From assembly GCA_023313575.1 (NCBI GenBank), contig JAJTTP010000012.1, positions 1-64,000 on the forward strand: a stretch of 64,000 bases of DNA, given 5' to 3'. Every line of letters starts with the position of its first letter. Position 1 is the stretch's first letter. Below are positions 11,297-22,623 of this stretch, one piece after another. The notes beneath the pieces are model-generated. The model was not told the DNA's origin. It saw only the letters and a program-made list of their open reading frames with translations, and did not search any database. The position numbers were made by a program, and so were the translations under genes. The stretch comes from Eutypella sp. D-1. Lineage: Eukaryota > Ascomycota > Sordariomycetes > Xylariales > Diatrypaceae.

Positions 11297-12496
11297 ATGG
11301 GGCAACAGTGCACTATTCTGAAACGTCGGGTTCAGCCACGGCTGCCACGATTTGGCGGCAATAAGAAGTCCGAACTCGATTCAAAGCAGCTAGCGGCTGA
11401 GCTACGGCCCCTGTACAATGAACTCTTCGCAGACCTGAAATACCGGTCGGCGCCTAGGCTGGGCGACGAGAGAGCCAGCGAGATCCTAGCTGTTATGTAC
11501 AAGAAAGCCGTGGGATATGGAATTCCTCTCGATAATCCCTTGTCAGCAAAGGGCTTCCGGCTGGGGTTCTCGGAAGGAGCCGTAAGTTGTCAATCTGCGC
11601 GACAGCTCAGGAAATGACCAAAATAGAGAAACCCATCGCTAATAGTAGGACCTATTTCTAGCTCGCCTATCCGAATCACCCAGTTGAAATCCAGGCGTAT
11701 ATTGGTCTTTTCACCTGGATCGTGGTTCAAATCGACGATGTAATAGGTGACATAAAGGAGGAGGCTGATGACTTTCAACGGCGATTCTTCTCAGGAGAGC
11801 GTCAGGCACATTGTCTCCTCCATGGCCTTGCCGAAATGCTGCGCGAGGCTTACGACCACTGGGACCCTGTCTTGGCCAATATCCTTGTGACGTCTGGCCT
11901 GAACTTTTTAACTAGCAATCTGCTGGAAACGCGAGAAGGGTTCCAGAAGATGCCTGTAACTAAAGCGGGCCGGTCGTTTCCCTACTATTACCGTGACCTG
12001 GCAGGGATCACTGAGGCTTATGCTATTTTCGGATATCCTACGGCGGTCTACCCCGATATTGAAAACTTCTTGGAGGCCATTCCAGACATGGCTCTCTTTA
12101 TCAATATCTTCAACGACGTTGTCTCGTGAGTAAACGGTATTCGGACGATATGGTGCCACCATACTAACCTAATACAGGTTCTATAAGGAAGAGCTCGGCA
12201 ACGACACGAGAAATTACATACATAACCGGGCCATGTGTGAACAAAAGACAGCCCTAAAGGTGGTAAAGGAGGTCAAGGGCGAGGTGGTGGACTGCGTGAA
12301 TCGTATCCGCTCCGTTTTGAAGGGTAGGGGGATCTACGCAGAGTCATGGGAGATGCACATGAGAGGTCACATCGCCATGCACACCACAAATCCCCGCTAC
12401 AGGCTTAAAGAACTGGGCCTAGGCGAGGAAAACCCTTTCCCCGAAGCCCTCTATAAGGAGATGGAAGCCTTGACCCAAGGATCTATTAATGATTAG
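11297..12496 (+). CDS. TRI5-family (trichodiene synthase-like) sesquiterpene synthase
   Basis: Three exons: 11297-11581, 11662-12125 and 12178-12496. The introns are 80 and 52 nt; the second has GTGAGT, an ACTAAC branch site and ACAG. The predicted product is 355 residues, close to the 370-385 typical of trichodiene synthase relatives. An aspartate-rich motif IDDVIGD lies at about 119-125. The NSE triad NDVVSFYKE (246-254, spanning intron 2) fits NDxxSxxxE exactly, and an RY pair (NPRYRL, about 323) fits the pyrophosphate sensor. This enzyme class ionises farnesyl diphosphate and cyclises it in the cytosol. No P450, transporter or acyltransferase lies nearby, so the product and pathway cannot be told from context. 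It should not be called trichodiene synthase itself without more evidence; other TRI5-clade cyclases make different sesquiterpenes. Confidence 0.87.
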
Positions 12497-15400
12497 GGTA
12501 GCGAATGATTTGACGATATGCATGACCAGGTATGGGGAGATACATAGAAGCATGACGACATGAGGGTATACGGATTGGATAAAAACACGGGTCGTCTGGG
12601 GAATTAAGGAAAGCGCGTTTAGGGAAGCGGACAAGGCAGGATGCTTGGACTTCTGGGGGTCGAAACGGCAAGATTCTCCACTTGGTGTCAAATGTTGAAA
12701 GGAAGGCTGGCGGTGATCCTGGAAGCGCGTTGGTAGGTTTGGTTTTTTTTCTTTTTTATTCCCGGATTATTTCCACATGAGTATCTTCAGGCAGGCATGA
12801 ATTGATGACTTGACACTTTTCTTCCGCATTGACTAGTGAACTGCGAAATGGTATCATTTGGTGCTAATTGATGTATGGCAATCTTGGAGTGCCCAGGCTG
12901 GCTAAGTAGTATAAGACTATGAATTGATGGCTGGCGAGCACTCAGCATCAGCTATCCATCAAGATGGCCCCGATCGGCGACGTCTATCAAGACAAATCTC
13001 TAAGCTACGTGGTACCAATGATGATGAGATGGAATATCAAAGGACCGACGAGACATGGAACCCTAGTGTTAGCATAACCACCACAGATCTTGTTTTCAAG
13101 GGCTAAGTGGATCTTGTTAACTTGACCCTCACTCTATGCCAGACAAGACCAGCAGTCTAGTCCATGCAATAACCGTCGTGTTATTGTATGGATTTCCGTA
13201 GACCAAAACACGGTTTGGCGTTCTAGAAACCGAGGGTACGTTCTTGTGGGCCTGTCTCGTCACGTCACGGACCATCAAGCATAATAGTTACACAACAACG
13301 CCTCTCTTTGAAATTGTCCGTCGGCAGATAGGTACCGAAGAATTGGGCATCCAATAGATTCGTCTCCACGTTAAAGTACAACTCCACCCACTGCATAGCT
13401 CCTAACTAACGCCATATCTGGAATTACTACCGTTACTAATGTCCGCGCCTGACTGATCCTTATGTCATCTACATAAAATGCCTGCGTGTGTACCTGAATA
13501 GTATACGAGGCTTCTTTATATACTGCTGCCCGATTGAAATCCGCCCAATGATCCAATCCTTTCTGTCAGAAGGCCGCATAGCCTTGTCTGCGCTAGTAAT
13601 CCAGGGACTGATGGCTGTGCTATTCTAATTGTATCGTCGAGAAAAAAATCGCAAGCAGACTATACTTTACGCATGTAAGTAGTTAGGGCTAGAGGAACAC
13701 TGGTATCTATTCCTTCGGTCTCTTCGGTCAGTCGCAAACCACAATCTTGTACGATCCCGGGGGATCACAAAATGGCCAAGTGACTCTTGTAACCATCACC
13801 AAAGTCAATCAAACATACCGTCTCGGAACACGGTGAGTTGGTGGAAACCCTGCAGAGTAAAATGAAAAGTTACGAGACTTTAAATAAGAGGGCGACAAGT
13901 AATGTGTAGCTTATTTCATTCTTAACTATTGCGCCGGTATTGGGTTAGAAAGGAAGTTACCACGATTACTATATTCCATGTTCGAAGTCGCTGAAGATTC
14001 CAAGGTTGTATCGGAGTGGTTCGCGTACTTTGATCATACATCTGGTCAATGCAATAATTAGCATGGCTTATAGTTTATCAGGGTACTATGTCGCCGTTTT
14101 CGCGCAATTAATACTACGACGACCGAATCTGCGATGGGCTTTGGATGCCGAGCCAGATTATCGACCTGGCTCGAGATCAAGCTTATGATGATTAATTAAC
14201 AGTCTTTATGTAACAGCGTCTTCAAGCTCTGCCATCAAAGAAGCGCAGTAACATGTGCATTCGTACTCGAGAACAAAATTGCCTATAAGTCACCTATTAC
14301 GTATTTGATGAATATTGGTCCGTTACGACCTGGACTTGTTTCAAACCCTTTGGTGTTGTAACATCATGTAAGTGTCTTCAAGATTCCAGAAATTAGGCAG
14401 TGTCCGGGGCCATGGTTACGCCCTTGTGGTAATTAATAGTTTAACACTCTGTTAACCTTCAGCCTATTCTAGAAATTCAGCCTGCCTTTTGGCAAATGTC
14501 AGGGGCTTCAGGGGTATATTGGATCTCTCAATTATGCTGTCTACACACCGAATCACTTTTTATCTTTACTTAGATATGGTCTCGGCTGCTTTCTGTAAGC
14601 ACTTCCTACGATGCGGATCCCGTTTCTGACAAACCAGCTACGTCTTTACGGGCCTATCTTCAACCTTTGAGGCAGTGATAGATGACTGTTCTGTTCTTTA
14701 ACTCGCCTGTAGTATGAAAGGAAAGGGTTAATAAAAGAAAAACCCACGATCCCCGTCGTTCTATGCTGCGGTTGAATTGCCGCACTACCCAGCGTGGAGA
14801 CAAATATATTATAGTCATTTACCTGTACTAATAAGACAGGTAACTAGATTCTCGTTATTGTCGTCGTCTTTCCTCATGGTGCCCGCCTTCAGTATCACTG
14901 CCGCGGAACATTGCATCTCGCATGAAATAAGTGAAAATCACTTGATAGCGTATAGCTAATTAGACTACAAGACGCAGTAATCAGAAGATTGCGCAAGATG
15001 ACAGAAGTCTACTCCCCGGAAGCGGAGCTTGCGGTCCATTATAGTTCCATCTTCGATCTGTAGTTTCAATATGATTCGATTTCGAGTTCTTTAAGTTGTC
15101 GATCAAGTATCTGTAGCTTTCTAGGATTCTATCGGATACTTCTCACCAGCTCATGACCGCTACTTCCAAAACTAACATGTGCTTTTATCGCGAGGACACA
15201 TGATCTTGTAGCCATGTGAAAGATTGGTTCGTTCCATGTCTCAGCACCAGACGGAACTTACCACTGCAGAAATGTGGACGATTATTACGTGGCAAGAGGT
15301 TGATGGCATGCTTGTGAGTGGGCATAGCTTGGTAGGTATAGTTAATTGCAGCACATGATTACCTATCGATGCCTTGGTTGATGTATGGCCCCTGCTCGCT

Positions 15401-16576
15401 TACTTAATTTGCGGCCTCGGCCAAGTATTTCCTAACTAGGATGATGTCGCGCATGAGCTTACTTTCAACGTCGGTCTACCGTGGCTGCATGGTTCCGGTA
15501 GTGACGGATACTTTTTTCTGCACCCTATTTCATGACCATTTCGCCATTTGTATTTGGTTTGACAGCGCAATTGTCGAAACAACGTGCACAGTCATCATTC
15601 GGACAAGGCCATTCGAGGTGCCTGGAAACCACGTCGTGTATTATCTTCCTGATTCATACCGAAATAAGCATGCACTCATCCGACCCATCCGGCCCTCGTA
15701 TTATCATTATCCATATCATTCACAGCATGGGCATTTCGACAACCTCGGGCCTATCGCATCGACTTGGTGGCATATGCTTAGTACACATATGGGCGCGGTC
15801 AAATTTACAAAAAAGTGTTATCGGAGCTTTGGTGCGAGAAAAGCCTCGTTTCATATATAATACCGCTCACCCATACAGCAAAACCCTCTATTTTATGCAG
15901 TGCAACCCACGGCGTCGGGTGCGTCAGGGGTCTATGCGAGTTTTGTCGGTTCATGACGAAGTATTGCTCCTTAGGTGAAGCCATTGACCATGTCCGGATC
16001 ATTTTTAAACAGCTATAAATAACTCATGGTTAATCCATCTGGGGCTTTGAGAGACGCCGTTGAACCGCAGCATCGGGGTGAGTTTATTTTAGGCAACGAT
16101 CGTCGTCATTGCTACCTTATCTATTATGAATCTAATCGAAGCCATCGCGCTTGTCGGCTAGGCGGGGTAACATCAAGGTGATAGTTTGCCATTCGATCTT
16201 ACAATAGTAAGCGCTAACCGATGATCGAGGTCGCAGTGTGCCACACAAAATCCTATATTAGAATCATTGGGTGGTATAGGTAGCACGTATCCAATAATCC
16301 TCCAATAATCCCATGTATACCCCGCCCCGAGGCCTGTGATGTGATAAAGCTAAACCAGCCGTCGCCGTAAGCTTATGAAATGATCAGTGATATCACTAGG
16401 CGGCAAAATGCAGTATATGTAACATAAGCGAACAGGATTTTGAGTAAGCTTCCACCTAATGAGAGACAATAAAAGGCTGGAATGCCTGTGTATTATGTGC
16501 ATCGACCCATAATTCCCTTTGCCATCATATCTTCCATGCATATCATCTGCGACGGAGACTGAGTTGCTTCAATAAG
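12497..16576. other. Gene-free stretch, 4.1 kb
   Basis: Not RIP-mutated and with no clear repeats. Two overlapping + strand frames at 15441-15860 (139 codons) and 15532-15978 (148 codons) are the longest, but neither has a motif and they contradict each other, so I do not call a gene. The other frames are 60 codons or less. Confidence 0.45.
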
Positions 16577-17867
16577 ATGCCGTCCTACTTGGCACTCATT
16601 GAGCGTGCGTCGCCCTCAGGCTCATTCAATGGGACGACACCAGCCGAGCTTCCTGCCGAAAATGGAATACACGTGTGGCGTGCGGCTGTAGCCACTCCAT
16701 TCTTCACATTCATCTTCGTGGCGCTGAGATTGTATACAAGGAGTCACATATTACGGGCGAAATACATATTTGCTGACTGTACGACATCACCCTTTGGTAA
16801 TGGGAGACTTGTGAACTGAAGCTAACAGTTACCAGATGTGGTCGTAGTGACGATGGCCGTATGCGTTGCCCACGCCGTACTCATGGCGAACGCGACGTAT
16901 AACGGTATGGGTCTGCACATATGGCAGTTCAATTCTGAACTCAACGCCCGCTACTACTTGTGGATTGGCATCAGCTCCCAATTCTATGTGTTGGGTTTAT
17001 GCGGCTTCAAATGCGCGCTGATTCTCCAATACCTGCAGCTGTTCGGCGTGAGCACTCGCTTCCGCTGGGCCTCATACAGTCTCATCTTTTTTTGCGTTGG
17101 ATACTTGTTCTGCAACATGATAACCGAGTTCCTCGGTTGCACCCCGATCGAGAAAAAGTGGAAACCGGAAACTCCAGGCCATTGCATCAACAGTGTAGCG
17201 ACGAACATCTTTTATGGAGCTTGCAATATGGCTAGCGACCTAGCTATTGCCATACTCCCTCTTGTCATGATTTGGAAGCTCCGATTCCAGACGACAAGAC
17301 AGAAAATCGGACTGAGCTTAGTCCTGAGCTGTGGTTTCATGTTAGTTCCCACTATGCCTATACGAGGGCCATGACTAACATATGGCTTGGTTTAGTGCTT
17401 GGGCGGTAGCTGTCGTCCGTTGGTCAATAGCGACCTATAACATGTTGAGTTACGATCGGCCATGGTGGGCAGGAATCAGTTTCACCTTGTCCATTCTCGA
17501 AATAAACACGGGACTCATGTGCGCCTGCGCGGCAGCTCTAGGGCCTCTGTGGAAAACATCATATGGCAGAGTCAAAGGCTGGTCGAGCCGTGGTAGCAGT
17601 GAAGGGTCGACCTGGCCGACCTTTCGACATAGTCAGTCTTGGAACAGGAGTAGGAAAGCCAGCTACGTGAGCCAGCACCTCAAGCACAAAAGTAAACCGA
17701 GCAATGTAGAAAAAATACGCGACGGTCTTCCACAGCACGCACCAATCCGAAACGAGACCAGCGGGGATAGCCTTGACGATGAGTACCGGTTGCTAGAGTT
17801 ATTGGGGCCTCACACACAAACCCATATCTCAACGGATACTGTACATTGGCGGGATCAAGTAGTATAG
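16577..17867 (+). CDS. Fungal rhodopsin-like (SAT4-type) integral membrane protein
   Basis: Three exons: 16577-16778, 16836-17340 and 17396-17867, giving 392 residues. Intron 1 (57 nt, donor GTACGA, GCTAAC branch) joins FAD to YVVVVTMAV. An alternative GTAATG donor would leave only 38 nt and is rejected. Intron 2 (55 nt) has GTTAGT, ACTAAC and TTTAG. The features match the fungal seven-helix rhodopsin-like family: an N-terminal helix ending in LYTRSHI, an acidic residue before helix 2, a cysteine-containing loop (EFLGCTPIEKKW ... GHCINS), a helix ending LPLVMIWKLRFQTTRQK, and a basic cytoplasmic tail rich in Ser/Arg. Members are plasma-membrane proteins mostly of unknown role; some act in plant infection. 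No retinal-binding evidence is claimed. Confidence 0.82.
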
Positions 17868-20056
17868 TCTCAACAATCTTCATCAATCACAAAGATTTAC
17901 ACATTATTAAGCGGAGGATCTGTGAGACATTGTTCCTATATGGTGAAGCACGGCTGCTTTCTGTCCCGCGTGTAATGGTATAGGTGATTGGTACTCCCCT
18001 AGTATAACAAGGAGAAGTATATCATCGTCGGCTTACCGCCTAAACGGATTATCATCTTATAGGTTCTTCGGTGAGGTTCATTGACACCAAGTATTCGACA
18101 CCAGATTGGTCCCGCGATAAGACCACGGGGTTGTAGCAAATTAAGGAGTTCCCGTTCATAGTAATATCCTGGGCACACAACGGGGTTACGATAAAATAGC
18201 AACCCGTACAATACCTCATGTGATAACTTCTTCCCATAAAGTAAGAAAAAAAAAGAGAACTCTTGCTTCGTATATCGACTTGGCTCACTGCCATATCCTA
18301 ATCACAGGCTAAGAGCCCTTAGCTTGGAACATCATGCTAAAGTCTGTTAATAACGTTTATCCTCTCAGTGTTAGGAATTTTTGATTGAGGCTGTCAACAG
18401 TTTGATAAGTCTTGGAGTCCAAGCACGTTTGCCTATCTAACTACTGATGCATATAATACTACAAGTATGGAGTCAGATCGACTCTGATCGTGAAAACTAT
18501 AGCTACCGGTTTTCCAATTGGCCGTTTCACCACGGGAGCAGCCTGGACGGTAGATATTGCTCGGCACGAGCCGTAGTTAGGGCGGTGGGAGTGGGGCCAC
18601 ATAGGTACGCTAATGGTTAACTGAAGTCAGCAGCCTCCCCTTAAAACGACGTACAACTAATTCTAGGCGCTATGATCTGTAGCTTCCTATAGTATGAGCT
18701 GCTAACTAGTATTTAGCGAGGCACGATGCCTGTGAACTTGCCACTACGAAACGCCACATACACAGCGAGTCCCTTTACTTTACGACAGGCTAGACTCACA
18801 ATTGGCTAGCGACAGAGGTTTAACCACTTATCACTGTCTCACTGCGGCTGAGGCAGACGAAGTATTAGTCAGTCAAGTGAGCCTTAAATTTGAATCTAAG
18901 GGTTAAAGTCGCATGCTTACATCAGACCTATAAGCTGCTATCGTTTTATGCATTTTTCGCTTATATCTACTTAGTATGGGTTGCGTGAATATGATCTTAC
19001 CTACATACTATGTAGGTGAGGGGATGTGTTGGGTGTATCTACAGAAGTAGCATGCTACAGCGCTAGGCCAACAGGTTCGGCCAAGGAAATATTGATAATT
19101 GTGAAACAAAGCTAGTAGCAATGTTGAGATCCGTATCCAAGGGCAAAACAACTCGTACTGCTGTCTCTAGAATTGATGATAGCCTCTTCAACTTGTCTGC
19201 TTGTAGTTCAACATATTATTTACTATGCGGCAGTGAAGCTTAGTAGCGACTGCACAGGCCAAGCCAAGGCAGTCCGAACTGCTGCCCTAATATGGCCTCC
19301 TACGTCACAGTTTTGTCTTAGTGATTTGATTTTCCACCACCTACTAGCACACCACGAATTTGAGGGTAGATTGTACATGGCATATCGAATTTCCTTTGGT
19401 AGTAATTCATCTACTGCGTCATGAGCGATTGCGGGAAGAAACCTCGCTCTTTAGCGCTATCGTCATGTGTACATGAACGCACCGACTCGGGATGAATCAG
19501 AGTGAATCGGAATGACAAGAAAACCGTGGCGCTCCTCTTGGCAAATATTTCTCCTAATTAGGTTAAATCATTATGCTAGACATTGGAGAATTGTCGGATA
19601 TCGGTGGCCATACTGAATAACCGCGTCCTGAGTTTTTTACGCGCATCACGCAAAGGTTGCCGGGCACACTGGCACGGCACACCACGCACCAAGCAAGGCT
19701 CAGCAATGTCGATCAATATCCCGCGTGGTATATCTCGGAGCTGACTGGTTGATGAGCGGCAGGGCTGATTTATATGGGGCGAATGAGGTAAACCGGCATA
19801 GAGCTACCAACGAGCGGTATATAGCTGAGATTGATCGGCACTTACTGGTCTGGATTAGGACATAAAATGGCCAAGACCTTTTCCCCTTTACTGCATCGCC
19901 ATGCTCAGCTATCAAGCTTCAATTAGGAGATGCAAACAGATGCTCACTTGAATGCATGCCAGATCATGATATAAAACCCGTCTAGTCCGATCAGAAACCA
20001 TACTGGATTCATCTCATGTATAGACTACGAACCGCCCATCTTTTTCATTTACCATA
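17868..20056. other. Gene-free stretch, 2.2 kb
   Basis: Only short frames without features (for example 19173-19424). It contains the promoter of the TAP-like hydrolase at its right end, including a TATA box at 19970-19975. Confidence 0.45.
19970..19975 (+). promoter_or_regulatory. TATA box of the TAP-like hydrolase gene
   Basis: TATAAA followed by ACCCG, 82 nt upstream of the ATG at 20057. The position and sequence are typical of a core promoter in a secreted-enzyme gene. Confidence 0.45.
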
Positions 20057-22045
20057 ATGAAGGAAGTTACTAATACGCTTTTAGGAGCCGCTGTCTTTCA
20101 GCTTCCTTTCATCGCTGGCACTTTTGCCGCATCTTTTGGACAAGCGTATAATCACTCTTCGACGATCCAATGGGGGCCTTGTACTATAGAAAGCCCACTC
20201 GATATTCAATGCGGGACATTATCTGTGCCTCGCGACTACACCTTGCGAGAATCTAATAGGACCGTGGACCTCGATCTTTTGAAAGTCCCGGCTATCAAAG
20301 GACCTTCCAAGGGCAGCATTTTATTCAATTTCGGTGGCCCTGGTCTCGCAACACGATCTAACCTTGCCGAACGAGCTGAGATATATCAGGCGTGAGTAGA
20401 GAACAGAGTTCTACCATAAGTTGCATCGTTGAGTACGGCATAGTTCTTTGTAGCTAATAATTGGCAACCAGGGTCACCGGGGGAAAGCATGACTTGATTA
20501 CCTTCGACCCACGGTAAGTGGAAGAGTCCAACTGACCAGCAGAAATTATGTGTTAACGGAATGGACCTAGGGGAACTGCGAAGACCTTGACATTCTCTTG
20601 CTATGAAAGCGACGAGGAACGAACAGCTGCCCGTACAGCACTTAGTCTAACGGGTTCGGGAAACGCCTCGAACGCTGCAGTGGGAAGGACTTGGGCCTTA
20701 AGCTCTACTTTTGTGGATCTCTGCCATGATCGGGCTAAGCAAGAGGGCGGACTGATCAACACTGCCTTTGCGGCAAGGGACCTGATGCAAATCGTGGATG
20801 CCCTAGGTGAAGACGGCATGTTACGATACTGGGGTAAGTTCTAATTGAGCTTTTCGATGATTCACAGGCTGATAATCTGATTTGCTCTATAGGATTCTCT
20901 TATGGCACGGCATTAGGTGCTACGGTTGCAGCGATGTTCCCCGATAGGATCGACAAACTCATCTTGGATGGTGTTCTGAACCCCACCGAGTATTATCATT
21001 CGCTGTAAGGCCTCTGATAGAACTGCCCTTGACGCCAATTAGAACTAAGCTAACAGATATTCTAACATATAGTGACATCGAGATCTGGGCAGATACCGAT
21101 GCGACGTTCTCCCGGTTTTTTGAAGAATGTGTCGGTGCCCCTGAGCTGTGCCCACTCGTGCAACACAGTAACGATGCCGTCACACTCGAGGCAATGATAT
21201 ACGACAAATTGGAAGAGCTCAAGTTTCGACCCGTGGCCTATGAGGGCGCGATTGTTGATTATTCTCTGGTGCAGTCCTTCATCCGCCCAAGCCTCTATCG
21301 CCCTGTGCGATGGACCCTGCTAGCGGGTGCGCTCGACGGCTTGCTATCAGGAAATCTCACCCAGGCTCTCGAACTCGCTGCTGCTATCCTGACGGACGGC
21401 GGTGATGCTCATTCTTCTAACGTCGAGACTGACTCGGCATACGGAATCCACTGCAGCGACAAAAAAGTACGTACAGATAACCTGGACGAGATATTGCCAC
21501 AGATGCACAAGCAATGGGAGGCAAGCAAATCCCTCGGGGATTTCACCTCGTACCTCTCCACCTCGTGTGCACAGTGGAAACTGGAGCCCAGGGAGAGATA
21601 CGAGGCCGGCTTCAACCATATTAAGACCAGGAATCCGCTGCTCGTCATCGGCAATACCCTAGACCCGGCCACGTCGATCCGGGCCGCCTTCAACATCAGC
21701 GCTGGCTTTGAGGATAGCGTGGTGCTCACGCAGGACGGGTATGGAGTAAGTCAGCACCTTTCACCCTCATCCATCCCACTAAATTCTAAGTGGGCTGATC
21801 TTGAGCCTTGAGCTGACCATCCATGATAGCACTGTACTTCTTCGCAGCCTTCTATCTGCACTTCTCGGGCCATCCAGAAATACTTTAACGACGGAACATT
21901 ACCGGAGCCCGGGACAGTCTGCGATGTGGACGTCCCAACGTTCATAGACGTACCGTGGCAAAAGCAATGGTACGACTTACTTCCAGAACTCGGCTACCAT
22001 CCACCCGCAAACTCCACCCGGCGGGGGCTTACCCCTCCTTCCTAA
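20057..22045 (+). CDS. Secreted alpha/beta hydrolase with TAP-like C-terminal domain (peptidase S33-like)
   Basis: Six exons: 20057-20391, 20472-20513, 20571-20833, 20893-21004, 21073-21745 and 21830-22045, with introns of 57-84 nt and GTAAGT/GTGAGT-type donors; 546 residues. The N-terminus has a hydrophobic signal segment (LLGAAVFQLPFIAGTFAA). A conserved NFGGPG oxyanion-type motif is followed by FDPRGTAKT and the nucleophile elbow GFSYG (Ser about 216). GNTLDPATS supplies the catalytic Asp (about 448), and His (about 476, GYGHCTSS) opens exon 6 in the TAP-like C-terminal domain. Relatives of tripeptidyl aminopeptidases remove short peptides from N-termini; fungal homologues are often extracellular. 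Several N-x-S/T sites agree with secretion. Exon 2 is only 42 nt and easy to miss. The gene converges on the rhamnosidase gene. Confidence 0.88.
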
Positions 22046-22623
22046 TGGTAGCCGTAGATATAGGCCAAGTGGACATGACGGGACAACTAGAAATTTTGGG
22101 TGCTTTGTATGATTAGTGGAGAACTTCTCATATGTAATAAGTTCTAGGATAGAGATTAATTCAGCAGACTAGCAGTCACAGTGCATCAAGGCGATGCATC
22201 TTACCAAGTGAACAGTTGAATTGATGCTTGAAGCGTCGCGCGGAGGCCCAATGGAGAGAATGATCCCGTCTACAAACAGATGAACACCAGAGAACTATTG
22301 GCATGACGAGTGGTAACCGAAGCATAGTGGGACGTAAATGTAATTAAATGAAACGCGACCTGCGTCGTTGACAGAACCATGCTAGAGCTTAGCTAGTGAT
22401 AGATATAGTATGTGGAAACCTCCGTCCACTGGAGCATCATTACTGTCCATGTCTCTTGTAAGACGTGCCACGTATAAGCTAGTACAACCCGCGATATTGG
22501 CCATATGCCGTGGGCTAATGGGATTTACCTAGCTCTCCACTAATGCATATAGGGGTGTCCGACCGGTGACTGATTGGTGGCTAGCTATCGGGTGTCACCC
22601 GGATATAACAACCTATAGGGCCT
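22046..22623. other. Convergent intergenic region
   Basis: 578 bp between the 3' ends of the hydrolase and rhamnosidase genes. No frame, repeat or hairpin stands out. Confidence 0.5.

Noticed and set aside
15441..15978. Two overlapping + strand frames of 139 and 148 codons
   Set aside because: They contradict one another, have no signal peptide or domain, no codon pattern like the real genes, and no supporting splice sites.
16779..16835. GTAATG donor at about 16798 for intron 1 of the rhodopsin-like gene
   Set aside because: It would give a 38-nt intron, shorter than any other here. The GTACGA donor gives 57 nt and a better family match.
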